From: Lachnospiraceae bacterium
GTDB taxonomy: Bacteria; Bacillota; Clostridia; Lachnospirales; Lachnospiraceae
Assembly: GCA_022769005.1 (NCBI GenBank)
Contig: JALEKK010000004.1
Span: 36,786 to 100,785, forward strand
Reading direction: 5' to 3'
Length of the DNA: 64,000 nt
In this document: positions 9,034 to 19,300 of the stretch, one piece after another
Numbering within the stretch: position 1 is the stretch's first letter
Layout of the letters: every line of letters starts with the position of its first letter
The notes under the pieces: generated by a model
Seen by the model: only the letters and a program-made list of their open reading frames with translations
Databases searched by the model: none
What the model was told of the DNA's origin: nothing
Translations under genes and position numbers: made by a program

Positions 9034-10821
9034 TTATTTCTTATTACCGTTTGGATTATTATCGGATTTATCGCCGGGTTTATTATCTGAGTTGTTATCA
9101 GAACTTTTATGGGAGCTGTTTTTGTCTCCGAACAAATCATCATCGAAAATGTCCGTTCTTTTCCTTGCATTTTCAAAGGATTTTACATCATCTCCGTCAA
9201 CATCCGAATCGAAAAAGCTGTCCAGGACAATGTCGTCGGCTGTTTTATCATTCGCGTCGGACCGAACGGAAACTTCGTCAGAAATACTGCCTTCCGATGA
9301 AGCCGCGGGCAATGCTTCGGATATATTATTTTCATCGGTTTCGTTACCGACTTCGTCTGCTTTCTTCTTTTTCAGCTTTCCTTTTACAAATAGGAATACT
9401 TCATTTACAAGAGGATCTTTGATGACAGCCAAACCTCCCAGGTAAAGAGCCGCGTATATTACGCCTCCGATAATTAACCTTACAATCGAAAAAGGTATGC
9501 CCCAATATTGTATAAAATATACGGGAACGGCAGCCGCAATTCCTAAAATAATGTACTTATACAGATAAATGGTTTTTTTAACATGTGCAAGAAGTTTTCT
9601 TGCAAAAAATATCTGAACAGCCAATACGGCAAATTCACATATAAGAGTTGAAAGTGCGGCTCCGGTTGCTCCGTATATCGGAATCCAGAAGAAGTTAAGT
9701 ACAAAATCGACAACCGCACCGATTATTACGGAAATCAGTACGTATTTATCCTTGTTCAAAGGAGTAAGAACCTGAAGTCCTATAATATTGGTAAGTCCCA
9801 AAGCAACAACCGAGAGAGAAAGAAAGATTATACTTCCCACGGCTCCGTAATATCCCTGACCGGCAATGAATGTAATTATATCACCGGCCATTACCGATAC
9901 AAAAACGGCAAGGGGCATGGATATGAAAGTTGCATAATTAAGTGCCTTTCCCATAAGCGAAAGGAATTTATCGGACTCTTTGTTCTTTACGTAATAAGAC
10001 ATTCTCGGGAGGAGTACCGTACCGAGTGATGCAACAAAACTTGCGATTATGCTTTGTAATCGAATTGATGCATTATAAAAACCAACCTGTTCATATGTGC
10101 TCATGAAGCCCAGCATGATGGTATCCAAATTAGTATATATGGATATGGCAATGCTCTGTGAAAACAGAAGCAATAAGGGCTTAATGTGTCGCCTCAGGTT
10201 ATAATGTTTAAACGGCTTTAACGTAATAAATTTACGAATTCTTATGAAGTTAAGAACATAGGAGCCGACCTGTGATAACACCAAAGTGAGTGCATATATA
10301 ATGTAATCTGAAGATTGATGGACAAAGGCAAACATGAGACCGATGCTTATTAATTTAAAAATAAGAGATCGCACCGTAATATAGTCGTATTGTTCGACAG
10401 CTTTGTACAGCCACTCCATACCGAAAGCATTCATTACTATGGTCACGGAATAAATAAGCAAAAGTATTCTGTTTTCCGCAAGTGACGGTATCAAAAAGAT
10501 TGACAGAATATATGCTCCGAGAACCAGCACAGACATTATAATATTAATAATAAAGATTTCATGCGCGGTTTTTGAGAGTTTTTCTTTATCATCTCTTACT
10601 CTTGCACATGCACGAATGCCGTATGTAGGGACTCCTAATTGTGCAACCATTAAAAAGTATGCAGAATAGGATGCTACAAACGAAACTATACCGTTGGATG
10701 TAGCTCCGAGAACTACAGATACATACGGAAATGTAATAAGAGGGAATATAAATCCGGACGCCGTAAGTATGAAGTTCATTAAAAAGTTATATTTAACTGA
10801 ATGTACTTTTAATTTAGCCAA
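9034..10821 (-). CDS. Wzx-type lipid-linked oligosaccharide flippase
   Basis: A polytopic membrane protein (about 14 hydrophobic segments over residues 10-490) of the polysaccharide biosynthesis/MOP flippase superfamily, expected to flip undecaprenyl-linked glycan units outward. The first helix region (NFILTASGFIFPLITFPYVSVVLG) and the paired-helix pattern are typical of Wzx/RfbX proteins. At 595 aa it is longer than usual because of a hydrophilic tail of about 100 residues, rich in Asp, Ser, Asn and Lys, ending in GDKSDNNPNGNKK. The tail looks disordered. It lies 26 bases downstream of the MraY-like gene and is probably co-transcribed with it. MurJ is a more distant alternative. Confidence 0.88.
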   Translation of the reverse strand: MAKLKVHSVKYNFLMNFILTASGFIFPLITFPYVSVVLGATSNGIVSFVASYSAYFLMVAQLGVPTYGIRACARVRDDKEKLSKTAHEIFIINIIMSVLVLGAYILSIFLIPSLAENRILLLIYSVTIVMNAFGMEWLYKAVEQYDYITVRSLIFKLISIGLMFAFVHQSSDYIIYALTLVLSQVGSYVLNFIRIRKFITLKPFKHYNLRRHIKPLLLLFSQSIAISIYTNLDTIMLGFMSTYEQVGFYNASIRLQSIIASFVASLGTVLLPRMSYYVKNKESDKFLSLMGKALNYATFISMPLAVFVSVMAGDIITFIAGQGYYGAVGSIIFLSLSVVALGLTNIIGLQVLTPLNKDKYVLISVIIGAVVDFVLNFFWIPIYGATGAALSTLICEFAVLAVQIFFARKLLAHVKKTIYLYKYIILGIAAAVPVYFIQYWGIPFSIVRLIIGGVIYAALYLGGLAVIKDPLVNEVFLFVKGKLKKKKADEVGNETDENNISEALPAASSEGSISDEVSVRSDANDKTADDIVLDSFFDSDVDGDDVKSFENARKRTDIFDDDLFGDKNSSHKSSDNNSDNKPGDKSDNNPNGNKK

Positions 10822-10847
10822 TTTAAGTCTCCGAGATCAAGTAATTT

Positions 10848-11813
10848 CTATTGAACGACAGTGAATATAAGACACATCGCGATAACAGCCTGAATTATGG
10901 CAAATCTGTTAACCACATGGGTATCGGACCAGCCCAGGTTTTTTCTGAAGTGGTCGTGAATAGGAGTTCTTATGCCGGTCATTACAGGTCGTTTTAATAT
11001 TCTTGTAAAAGTCAGTTTCGCAAGTCCGAGACCGCCGTCTACAATAAGAATAAAGGCAATCAGTAAAAACAGCACCGGATGTCCGAGTTTAATACAGGAA
11101 ACGGCGAGTAAAAATCCCAAGGCTCTCGACCCTGCATCACCCATAAGAATGGAGCTTGGACTTGAATTAAACCACATATATGCTCCCAATACGGCCAAAA
11201 GCATTACGAGCATATGAGAAAAGTTGGCTGCAATGCCGTACTTGTGCATAATTGCAATAACGGTTCCGAATGCGATAATACATTGAGATCCGCACAGTCC
11301 GTCCACTCCGTCCGCACAATTTGTTACATTTATACTTACAAAAACCAATATTACAATAAGGATTGCATATAAAACCGGATGAATATGCACCGTAACATTT
11401 ATAAATGAAAGATTAAATGTGGATGGATTATATACCAGGTATGTTATGGCAAATATAACGGATATTCCAAGGTCAAGCATTGCCTTTTTTCTCTCACCCC
11501 ATGAAACGGATGATGAATCGTCAAGGAATCCCGCAACCATTTCCGCGGTTAAAAGCAGCAGATATATTAATATTTCGGGGGTGAAGTCCACAAATAAAAT
11601 AACGGCGCTGATAAACGTAAGTATGAGTATTAACCCTGCGCCTCTTGCTTTGCCTTTTGATTTGGCGCCGTTAACGGCATATTCTCTTCCGGCATCTCTC
11701 GGAAGAAAACGCTTTGCGTTTCCGAATAAAAAAAATGCCGCAACAAATGACACGACAATACCCACAAAAATAACTATGCTTTGGTATTGTTCCGAAACGA
11801 GAAAAGCAAACAT
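10848..11813 (-). CDS. mraY: MraY-family phospho-sugar polyprenyl transferase
   Basis: Integral membrane enzyme of the MraY/WecA superfamily. As MraY it would attach phospho-MurNAc-pentapeptide to undecaprenyl phosphate to make lipid I. The 321 residues contain about ten TM segments. Visible motifs are GFLDD (first aspartates), NVTNCADGVDGLCG, ILMGDAGSRALG, IVDGGLGLAKL and a C-terminal TPIHDHF. The last corresponds to the HHH loop that favours MraY over WecA, but with Asp in the middle. The usual PTMGG near the N-terminus is replaced by a KARGAGLILI-like segment. The window's dcw cluster has no mraY between ftsI and murD, so this could be the cell's working MraY. The alternative is a transferase dedicated to the adjacent flippase pathway. 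Confidence 0.72.
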   Translation of the reverse strand: MFAFLVSEQYQSIVIFVGIVVSFVAAFFLFGNAKRFLPRDAGREYAVNGAKSKGKARGAGLILILTFISAVILFVDFTPEILIYLLLLTAEMVAGFLDDSSSVSWGERKKAMLDLGISVIFAITYLVYNPSTFNLSFINVTVHIHPVLYAILIVILVFVSINVTNCADGVDGLCGSQCIIAFGTVIAIMHKYGIAANFSHMLVMLLAVLGAYMWFNSSPSSILMGDAGSRALGFLLAVSCIKLGHPVLFLLIAFILIVDGGLGLAKLTFTRILKRPVMTGIRTPIHDHFRKNLGWSDTHVVNRFAIIQAVIAMCLIFTVVQ

Positions 11814-12008
11814 GTTTTATTCCCTTCTTTATAATATTTTAGTTTAAAATTATAACACAATTAAAATATATATTAAAGTTATGAAAGCACAATGAAATTC
11901 TTGAATATAAACATAAAAAGAGTTATATTTATTAAACATATTAATGGATAAATGTAATTATATTCATTATATATTGTGTTCATAAAATTTATTTGCGGGA
12001 GAAAATGG

Positions 12009-13397
12009 ATGGATTATTCAATGGATAAAATTGTATCCCTGGCAAAGGCGAGAGGATTTGTATATCCGGGTTCGGAAATTTACGGCGGACTTGCCAATGC
12101 ATGGGATTACGGCAATCTTGGCGTTGAGCTTAAAAATAACATTAAGAGAGCTTGGTGGGATAAGTTCATCAGGCAATCAAGATATAATGTTGGTATTGAC
12201 GCAGCTATTCTCATGAACCCAAGAACATGGGAAGCTTCCGGTCATATCGGAGGATTCTCCGATCCGCTTATGGACTGCAAAGAGTGTCATGAGCGTTTCA
12301 GAGCCGATAAGTTGATTGAAGAGTGGGCTGAGGACAACAACTATGAGCTTACATCTTCGGTTGACGGATGGACAAAGGAAGCAATGAAAGAGTTTGTCGA
12401 TGAACACGGGATAAACTGTCCTTCATGCGGAGCGCACAATTTTACGGATATCAGACAGTTTAATCTTATGTTTAAAACATTCCAGGGCGTAACCGAAGAT
12501 GCCAAAAATACGGTATATCTCAGACCTGAGACTGCACAGGGAATCTTTGTTAACTTTAAGAATGTTGCAAGAACATCAAGAAAAAAACTTCCGTTCGGTA
12601 TCGGTCAGATAGGTAAGTCGTTCAGAAATGAAATCACGCCGGGCAACTTTATTTTCAGAATAAGAGAATTTGAGCAAATGGAGCTTGAATTTTTCTGTAA
12701 GCCGGGAACGGACCTTGAGTGGTTTGAATACTGGAGAACATTCTGCTATAACTGGCTGGTTACTCTCGGTATCAAAGAAGAAGACATCAGAGCAAGAGAT
12801 CACGATAAAGAAGAATTATCATTCTATTCCAAAGCAACAACGGATCTTGAATTTAAATTCCCATTCGGATGGGGTGAGCTTTGGGGTATTGCGGACAGAA
12901 CAGATTATGATTTAAAACAGCATCAGGAATTCAGCGGTCAGGATATGACATACTTTGACGATGAAACCGGCGAAAAGTACATCCCTTATGTCATTGAACC
13001 TTCACTTGGCGCAGACAGAGTTACTCTTGCTTTTCTTTGTGCGGCATATGACGAAGAAGAGCTTGGAGAAGGCGATGTAAGGACGGTAATGCATTTCCAT
13101 CCTGCAATTGCGCCGGTTAAAATCGGAATACTTCCATTGTCCAAAAAACTTAATGACAAAGCACTTGAGATTTACGATGAATTGTCTAAAAAATATAACT
13201 GTGAATTTGATGACAGAGGCAACATCGGAAAGAGATACAGAAGACAGGATGAGATCGGAACACCATTCTGTATCACCGTGGACTTCGAGACCGAAGAAGA
13301 CGGAAAAGTCACTGTCAGAGACAGAGATACAATGGAACAGGTAAGAATAAATATTAGCGAGCTTAATAATTACTTCGACGGTAAATTTGAATTCTGA
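12009..13397 (+). CDS. glyS: Glycyl-tRNA synthetase, dimeric type
   Basis: Charges tRNA-Gly; class II synthetase of the single-chain alpha2 (eukaryote/archaea-like) kind rather than the alpha2beta2 GlyQ/GlyS kind. The 462 residues begin [20 protein letters not shown] soon after the ATG and include a zinc-binding pair set (CKECHERF and CPSCGAH), motif 2 ([22 protein letters not shown]) and motif 3 (EPSLGADR). GGGAG lies 8 bases before ATG 12009. A GTG at 11976 is in frame but adds an unlikely leader, and ATG 12021 is another possible start. There is no T-box upstream. The gene is divergent from the mraY-like gene across 195 AT-rich bases. Confidence 0.95.
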   Translation: MDYSMDKIVSLAKARGFVYPGSEIYGGLANAWDYGNLGVELKNNIKRAWWDKFIRQSRYNVGIDAAILMNPRTWEASGHIGGFSDPLMDCKECHERFRADKLIEEWAEDNNYELTSSVDGWTKEAMKEFVDEHGINCPSCGAHNFTDIRQFNLMFKTFQGVTEDAKNTVYLRPETAQGIFVNFKNVARTSRKKLPFGIGQIGKSFRNEITPGNFIFRIREFEQMELEFFCKPGTDLEWFEYWRTFCYNWLVTLGIKEEDIRARDHDKEELSFYSKATTDLEFKFPFGWGELWGIADRTDYDLKQHQEFSGQDMTYFDDETGEKYIPYVIEPSLGADRVTLAFLCAAYDEEELGEGDVRTVMHFHPAIAPVKIGILPLSKKLNDKALEIYDELSKKYNCEFDDRGNIGKRYRRQDEIGTPFCITVDFETEEDGKVTVRDRDTMEQVRINISELNNYFDGKFEF

Positions 13398-13422
13398 TTA
13401 CTAAAAATACATAGATCAAGTA

Positions 13423-13452
13423 AGATTAAGAGCCAATATTGGCTCTTAATCT
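13423..13452. repeat. Perfect 30-bp palindrome between glyS and the next gene
   Basis: The 15-base arm agattaagagccaat is followed immediately by its exact reverse complement, with no spacer. It lies 25 bases after the glyS stop and 18 bases before the next start. There is no T run behind it, so it is either a weak glyS terminator or a protein-binding operator. Confidence 0.8.
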
Positions 13453-13470
13453 CATCTATAGGGAGATTTT

Positions 13471-15033
13471 ATGATTTGTCCTAATTGCGGCTGGGAGCAT
13501 ATGGGTAAAAAATGTCCGTATTGCGACGGATACTATATGCGTATTGATACAAAAAAAGAAAGAGAACACAAAGATCACTATGAACTGTGCTTTACGGAAC
13601 ATTCAGACAGAAAAAGACATGAAGAAGACGAAGACGAAATAAAAAGAGAAAAGTACGGAAAAGGCATGTCGTACGGAAAAAGCGTATCGACTAAATTTCA
13701 TAAGGTAAAAAAAGATTTTCTGAAAAAAGCCGTACTTTGTTTTGATATTTCCGCAGCGGCTGTTATTTCCGTTGTGATAATCGTGGACAGGGTTCACGAA
13801 ATGAATGACCATGATTTATATATTTACAGAGACGCAGGAATATATAAATATGACAAAGGTGATTTTAAAGAAGAACAAAGTACCGGTGATACTGTATTTA
13901 ACATAAATAAAAACTTATTTACGGAAACAGACGGCACATACGTATCGGATGGGGAAGTAATGCAGAAAGTGTCATCTGATAACGGCAATTATATAGCCGT
14001 TGTAAGTTCAACGGGTGATGAAATAAACGGCAGTGTATATAAAGTAACCGCACTGTACGGAGAAAATAAAACGGAATCGAAAACCCTGACCGAATCAGAT
14101 AAAATGATTGAGATAAGAGATGTCACGGACAGCGGAGACGTTATTTTTACGGAAACGGACGTTCAGGATGAAGGTTTAAAAACAGGCGATACATCTTTGT
14201 ATTTATATGATAAATATGAGGATGATTCAGACGGAAATGTATCCATGATAGAACCTTCCGTAAGCAAGACTTATGTATACGGAGAACAGAATAAAATAAT
14301 ATTATTGAACAATTCAAAGGAACTTTATACATATGATTATTCTTCTTCCGATAAAACATTGATAGCAAAAGACGTAGCTTCGGTTAACGTAGAGTCAAAT
14401 GAAGAGGACGGTGAACTGATATACAGTCAATATCTGGTTAATAACAATAAATATGCAGATAAGTTTATCTACAAGGACGGCAGCGGAGTTCATTTATATG
14501 ACACATCGTCAAATACCGATACATTTGTTGCACAGTTAGAGGACAGTGTTAAGTCTTACATATATGACTCTAAAAATCATGCAATATATGCCGTTGCCAA
14601 TTCAGGTTTAAAAAGAGCATATTACGATGCGGCGTTAAAAAGTTTTGAAGATATAGACAGTCTTGACAGCTCCGGTGATTATTTATGGGACGATAAGAAA
14701 GATACTCTTATTTATGTCAATGACAACAACGAACTCAAGGCAATTAAAGGATCGGAAACAAAGATTCTCGCTTCGGGAGTGGATAACGGAACTCTTCTTA
14801 ATGTGCAAAATGACAGCGGATTCGTATATAAAATAGGCAGCGGTCTGTATTATTCCGGTAATTCGAATAAGTCGGGAGAAAAGGTTGCCGATGTTTCCGA
14901 ATATCTGACCGAAATTTGCAAAAAGGACGGCAATTTAATATACATAGACAAGAAAAAAATATATAGTATAGATGTCATAGATAAAACTTCTGAAACGAAA
15001 GGAACAGCGGACGATTTTTGGATCGCAGGGTAA
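13471..15033 (+). CDS. Zinc-ribbon single-pass membrane protein with large extracytoplasmic domain
   Basis: I do not recognise a named family. The 520 residues begin with a zinc ribbon (CPNCGWEHMGKKCPYC, residues 3-18), then a charged Lys/Glu/Asp-rich cytoplasmic stretch (20-85), one hydrophobic helix (about 87-106), and about 410 residues predicted to lie outside. The outer part is made of short beta-strand units with recurring Tyr-Asp-Lys and Asp-Gly turns (ESTGD, YLYDKYED, LYDTSSNTD, IYAVANSG, LYYSGNSN), like the blades of a beta-propeller. GGGAGA precedes the ATG. It lies just after the 30-bp palindrome and 35 bases before rarA. A cytosolic zinc-ribbon joined to an external propeller suggests sensing or scaffolding; this is inference. 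Confidence 0.75.
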   Translation: MICPNCGWEHMGKKCPYCDGYYMRIDTKKEREHKDHYELCFTEHSDRKRHEEDEDEIKREKYGKGMSYGKSVSTKFHKVKKDFLKKAVLCFDISAAAVISVVIIVDRVHEMNDHDLYIYRDAGIYKYDKGDFKEEQSTGDTVFNINKNLFTETDGTYVSDGEVMQKVSSDNGNYIAVVSSTGDEINGSVYKVTALYGENKTESKTLTESDKMIEIRDVTDSGDVIFTETDVQDEGLKTGDTSLYLYDKYEDDSDGNVSMIEPSVSKTYVYGEQNKIILLNNSKELYTYDYSSSDKTLIAKDVASVNVESNEEDGELIYSQYLVNNNKYADKFIYKDGSGVHLYDTSSNTDTFVAQLEDSVKSYIYDSKNHAIYAVANSGLKRAYYDAALKSFEDIDSLDSSGDYLWDDKKDTLIYVNDNNELKAIKGSETKILASGVDNGTLLNVQNDSGFVYKIGSGLYYSGNSNKSGEKVADVSEYLTEICKKDGNLIYIDKKKIYSIDVIDKTSETKGTADDFWIAG

Positions 15034-15068
15034 TATCGGTGTACCGCAAGTGATCAATCGGTAAGAAT

Positions 15069-16394
15069 ATGGATATATACGACCTACTAAGAGAAAAAAA
15101 TAAAAATGAAATGTCGCCTCTTGCAGACAGAATGAGACCGGAGTCCATAGATGAGATTATCGGACAAAAGGATATATTATCTCCCGGGAAGCTCCTTTAC
15201 AGAGCCATAAAAGCCGATAAGTTGAGCTCACTTATATTCTGGGGGCCTCCAGGTACAGGCAAGACATCAATAGCTCATGTGATAGCAATGACCAGCAAAT
15301 CGGAATTTAAAAAGTTAAACGCGGTTTCTTCCGGGAAAAAGGACATGGAAGATATTGTTTCCGATGCGGAAAAGACATTTGCCATGTACGGACGAAAGAC
15401 AATTTTATTTGTGGATGAGATACACAGATTCAACAAGGGACAGCAGGATTTTTTACTTCCGTATGTGGAAAACGGAACGATTATTTTAATAGGTGCAACA
15501 ACGGAAAATCCGTATTTTGAAGTTAACGGCGCGCTTATTTCGAGATCGCTTTTGTTTGAACTGAAACCGTTGGATTCAAATGATATAAAAGAGCTGCTGT
15601 TGCGGGTAATATCCGATTCCAAAAAGGGATTGGGCGATTTCAATGTCCATATTGAAGATAATGCGTTGGAATTTTTATCCGAATATTCAAACGGAGATGC
15701 CAGAACGGCTTTAAATGCCATAGAGTTAGCGGTTCTTACCACAAAGCCCGACAGGGACGGAAATGTTAATATTGATTTAAGCACGGCGGAAGAATGTATA
15801 CAAAAAAGATCTCTCAGTTATGACAAGGACGGAGATAACCATTATGACACCGTATCCGCATTTATAAAAAGCATGAGAGGCTCCGACCCGGACGCAGCCG
15901 TATTTTATCTGGCTAAAATGCTTGAATCGGGTGAGGATATAAAGTTTATCGCAAGAAGAATAATCATATGTGCTTCCGAGGATGTGGGCAATGCGGACCC
16001 GCAGGCTCTTATTCTTGCCGTTAACGCATCGCTTGCCGTTGAAAGGGTAGGAATGCCGGAAGCAAGAATAATATTGTCACAGGCAGCGATTTATGTGGCT
16101 TGTGCACCTAAAAGCAATGCTTCATATATGGCAATCGAAAAGGCGCTTAAACTTGTAAAAACAAAGGGTACGGCTGATGTTCCGCCGCATCTTAAGGATT
16201 CCCATTACGGCGGAGCGAAAGAACTCGGTCACGGAGTCGGATATAAATATTCTCATTCATATCCGAATCACTATGTTAAACAACAATACTTGCCGGACGA
16301 ATTTAAAAACGAAAAATTCTATATACCTGACGGTCAGGGATATGAGAAAAATATAGGCGAATATCTGAGATCTTTGGAGGGCAATAATGAATAA
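15069..16394 (+). CDS. rarA: Replication-associated recombination ATPase RarA (MgsA)
   Basis: AAA+ ATPase related to clamp loaders and RuvB that acts at stalled replication forks. The 441-residue protein has the N-terminal PLADRMRPESIDEIIGQ, Walker A GPPGTGKTS (residues 58-66), Walker B FVDEIHRFNKGQQD, sensor 1 IGATTENPYF, and the C-terminal tetramerisation part with the family end VPPHLKDSHYGGAKELGHG-GYKYSH. The stop overlaps the next start by 8 bases, indicating tight coupling to the 1027-residue protein that follows. Confidence 0.95.
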   Translation: MDIYDLLREKNKNEMSPLADRMRPESIDEIIGQKDILSPGKLLYRAIKADKLSSLIFWGPPGTGKTSIAHVIAMTSKSEFKKLNAVSSGKKDMEDIVSDAEKTFAMYGRKTILFVDEIHRFNKGQQDFLLPYVENGTIILIGATTENPYFEVNGALISRSLLFELKPLDSNDIKELLLRVISDSKKGLGDFNVHIEDNALEFLSEYSNGDARTALNAIELAVLTTKPDRDGNVNIDLSTAEECIQKRSLSYDKDGDNHYDTVSAFIKSMRGSDPDAAVFYLAKMLESGEDIKFIARRIIICASEDVGNADPQALILAVNASLAVERVGMPEARIILSQAAIYVACAPKSNASYMAIEKALKLVKTKGTADVPPHLKDSHYGGAKELGHGVGYKYSHSYPNHYVKQQYLPDEFKNEKFYIPDGQGYEKNIGEYLRSLEGNNE

Positions 16395-19300
16395 GTATTT
16401 AAACAGGCTTAGTAAAGGCGAATTTGATCTGGATATTCCTAAGATTGTATCCTGCGACGGCAAGATCGACAGATCTGTGGTTGCGGGAGATACAATAAGA
16501 GACAGCATAACAATTTCCGCGGACGGAGATATAAACGGTCTGATTGAGAGCACCAACAAAGCGGTAATACCCAAAGAAGACTCTTTTGCGGGTAAAGACT
16601 GTATCATAGAATTTCGTGTCGATGCTTCTCATTCAAAACCGGGAGAAACCATAGAAGGAAAATTCATTGCATATACAAATGCAGGTAAGGCTGAAATAAA
16701 ATATAATTTTAATGTAATAAGAAAAACCGTTGAGACACCGGCCGGTATCATCGAAGACATCAATACATTTGCGGATGTTTACGATAAAGACCGGGACGCA
16801 GCGGTTCATCTTTTCATGTCCGATGACTTTGAAAATGTCGTATTACATTCTGATTCAGAGGATACGGCTCTGTACAGAGAGTTCAGAAAGCAGAGCAACG
16901 TTAATACGGCCATAAGAAGCCTGCTCTCCGCAAAGGGTATAAGATATAATGTTAACGAGAAGGACAGCGAACCGAAAATCGCCTATCGAAAAAAAGAGGA
17001 AGTTATAAAAACATTTTCATCCGCATGGAGAAAAAAAGAGCAGGAAGTAGAACGGTTATATCTTGATTTCAGGACAAAAATAAAGGATTTCAACGGGTTT
17101 ATTTCAGAGTCCAAAGCCGTACTTGAAGACGGCGAATTGGAAAAGCTGTATAACAATTCGGAGGAGCAGGACAGACTGTATATAGAATACCAAATGACAA
17201 AAGCAATGCTTTACGCCCTTAACGGAGAGGGCGGAGCGGCTCAGAATATTATTACTTCCAATGAAGAACTTTTGAAAATCGAAAAGGAAAAGAAATCACC
17301 TGCATATTTTACGGCTATTTTTATTTATTCATTGATAAATGATTCAAAGGAAGTAAGGGATACGGTATTTAACGAATTCAATTATGTTTTAAACGGCATC
17401 GACCGAACTCCGTGGCAGGTATTGTATTACGAATACCAATTAGATGAAAAAAGAAACGATAACGGAAGTATGTGGCTTGCAAGATTTAAGGATGCATATT
17501 CCGATGGATGTACATCACCGATTATTTACATCGAAGCCATCCAAATTCTGAACAGACAGCCGGTTCTTCTCAGAATGCTTAACAGCTTTGAAATTCAGGT
17601 GCTTAATTATGCATTCAGGTATGACCTTTTGGAATCGAAACTTGTTGAAAGGTTTATGAGTGTTATTCACGAAGACGGCAGGGCAAGTGATGAGGTAATT
17701 AATTTTCTGATAAGAGAATATGACCGAATTGAAAAAGAGATATCTGCGGAAAACAGTAAAGAAAATGCCGAAAAAGAAGCAGATTTGTCAAAATCGGAAA
17801 GACTTTCGAAATTGAAAGATTCGGTAATCACCGCTCTGGCTACCAAGCTGATAAGAGCCGGAAAAGTAGGTGAAAAATATGTCCCTTACTATGCAAAGGC
17901 CATAGAAAGCGGGCACAACATAACGTTGCTGTATGAATATTATCTTATGAGTCATGATTTCAACAAGGAAGTTGTATTTCCTGAAGTTGTGCTCAGATAT
18001 TTTGTATTTGAAAGCAGAATAGATTACCATACGAAAGCGTTTTTGTATGCAAATGTATTAAGAGACCGGGAAAATATAGCCGACATATTCCATGATTATG
18101 AAGTGCAGATAAAGATATTTGCAAAAACACAATTAAAAGAGATGCATATTGATAAGAATCTCAAATATATATACGAATGGATATGGAACGACACCCTTAC
18201 AACAGATGAATCCACGGCGCTTTCGGCGTTTAAGCTGCAAAACATGTGGGAGATTACCGTGGACAGTGACGATATTGCATATTTGTACATTAAAAACAAA
18301 GAATTCACGGAGTGGAAGAAAGTTCCTTTCAGAGACAAAAGTGCTTTTGTATGTGTCATAACGGAAGGATCCTCTTTCGATGATGAAGCAATGTGCTTTA
18401 TTGAAGATATGCATGGAAACCGTCTTGCCATAAATGAAGTTAAGTATGAGGTTCACAGGGGACTGAATATAAAAATGTTACAGCATACGGCGGCTTCATG
18501 TGCCTCGGAACCGATGTATCTTTTATACAGATATATGCAGGATAAAGTATCCGAAGACGGAGACGGAGGGCTTGCCTTTGCCAAGACCCTTCTCCTGAGA
18601 GGAGGACTCACCGATGAATTTGAATCTGAATTGAAGTCTCTTATACGAAAAAACGGGGTAGGAATTCCTGAGCATTACAATGAGGCGGCTGAAGAATTAA
18701 ATGCGGAACTTGAGCTTAAGAAAAAGGAAGAACTGCTTTCAAAACTGTTATATGCAAAGTGTCCATACAGGGAAACGGAAAAGCTGTTTAAGGAATTAAC
18801 CGATGCAGGCATAAGAGGCCTGGTAATAGATGCATATATTTCATATCAGTCATTTGTATATTTTGTAAAAAACGAGTTGTGTGACACATATGTATTTAAT
18901 TTTATAGGAAATGCTCTGAAACAGAATAAAAATCTTCTTATGATTGAGAAACTGGCATTCCTTAAATATGCGGGAACCAAAGACGCAGCTCCGCTGGATA
19001 AGGAATTGGTGCCGGTTTGCAATAATATTACGGATGAGTGCGTAATGAAGAGATATTACTTTAATTTCCTGAAAAATCTTCAGGATTGTCTGAACACGCC
19101 TCAGGTGTTGTTTGATAAAATAATTATTGAATATCACGGAAGTATTGCAAGCAATGTCTTGATAAACGGTGAGATTAATATGCAGGAAACCGTTTACGGA
19201 ATATTTATTTATCCTTTGGTTATTTTCGCGGAAGAGAGTTTTGAATACAGAATAGTCGAGCATACCGTTAACGGTAACAGAAGGAAGTATACTTCTTCGA

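Noticed and set aside
9020..9340. Separate gene in the plus-strand open frames (8985-9445)
   Set aside because: These frames are the complement of the flippase's repetitive Ser/Asp tail. Low complexity creates the long open frames; the flippase reading has clear membrane helices continuous with it.
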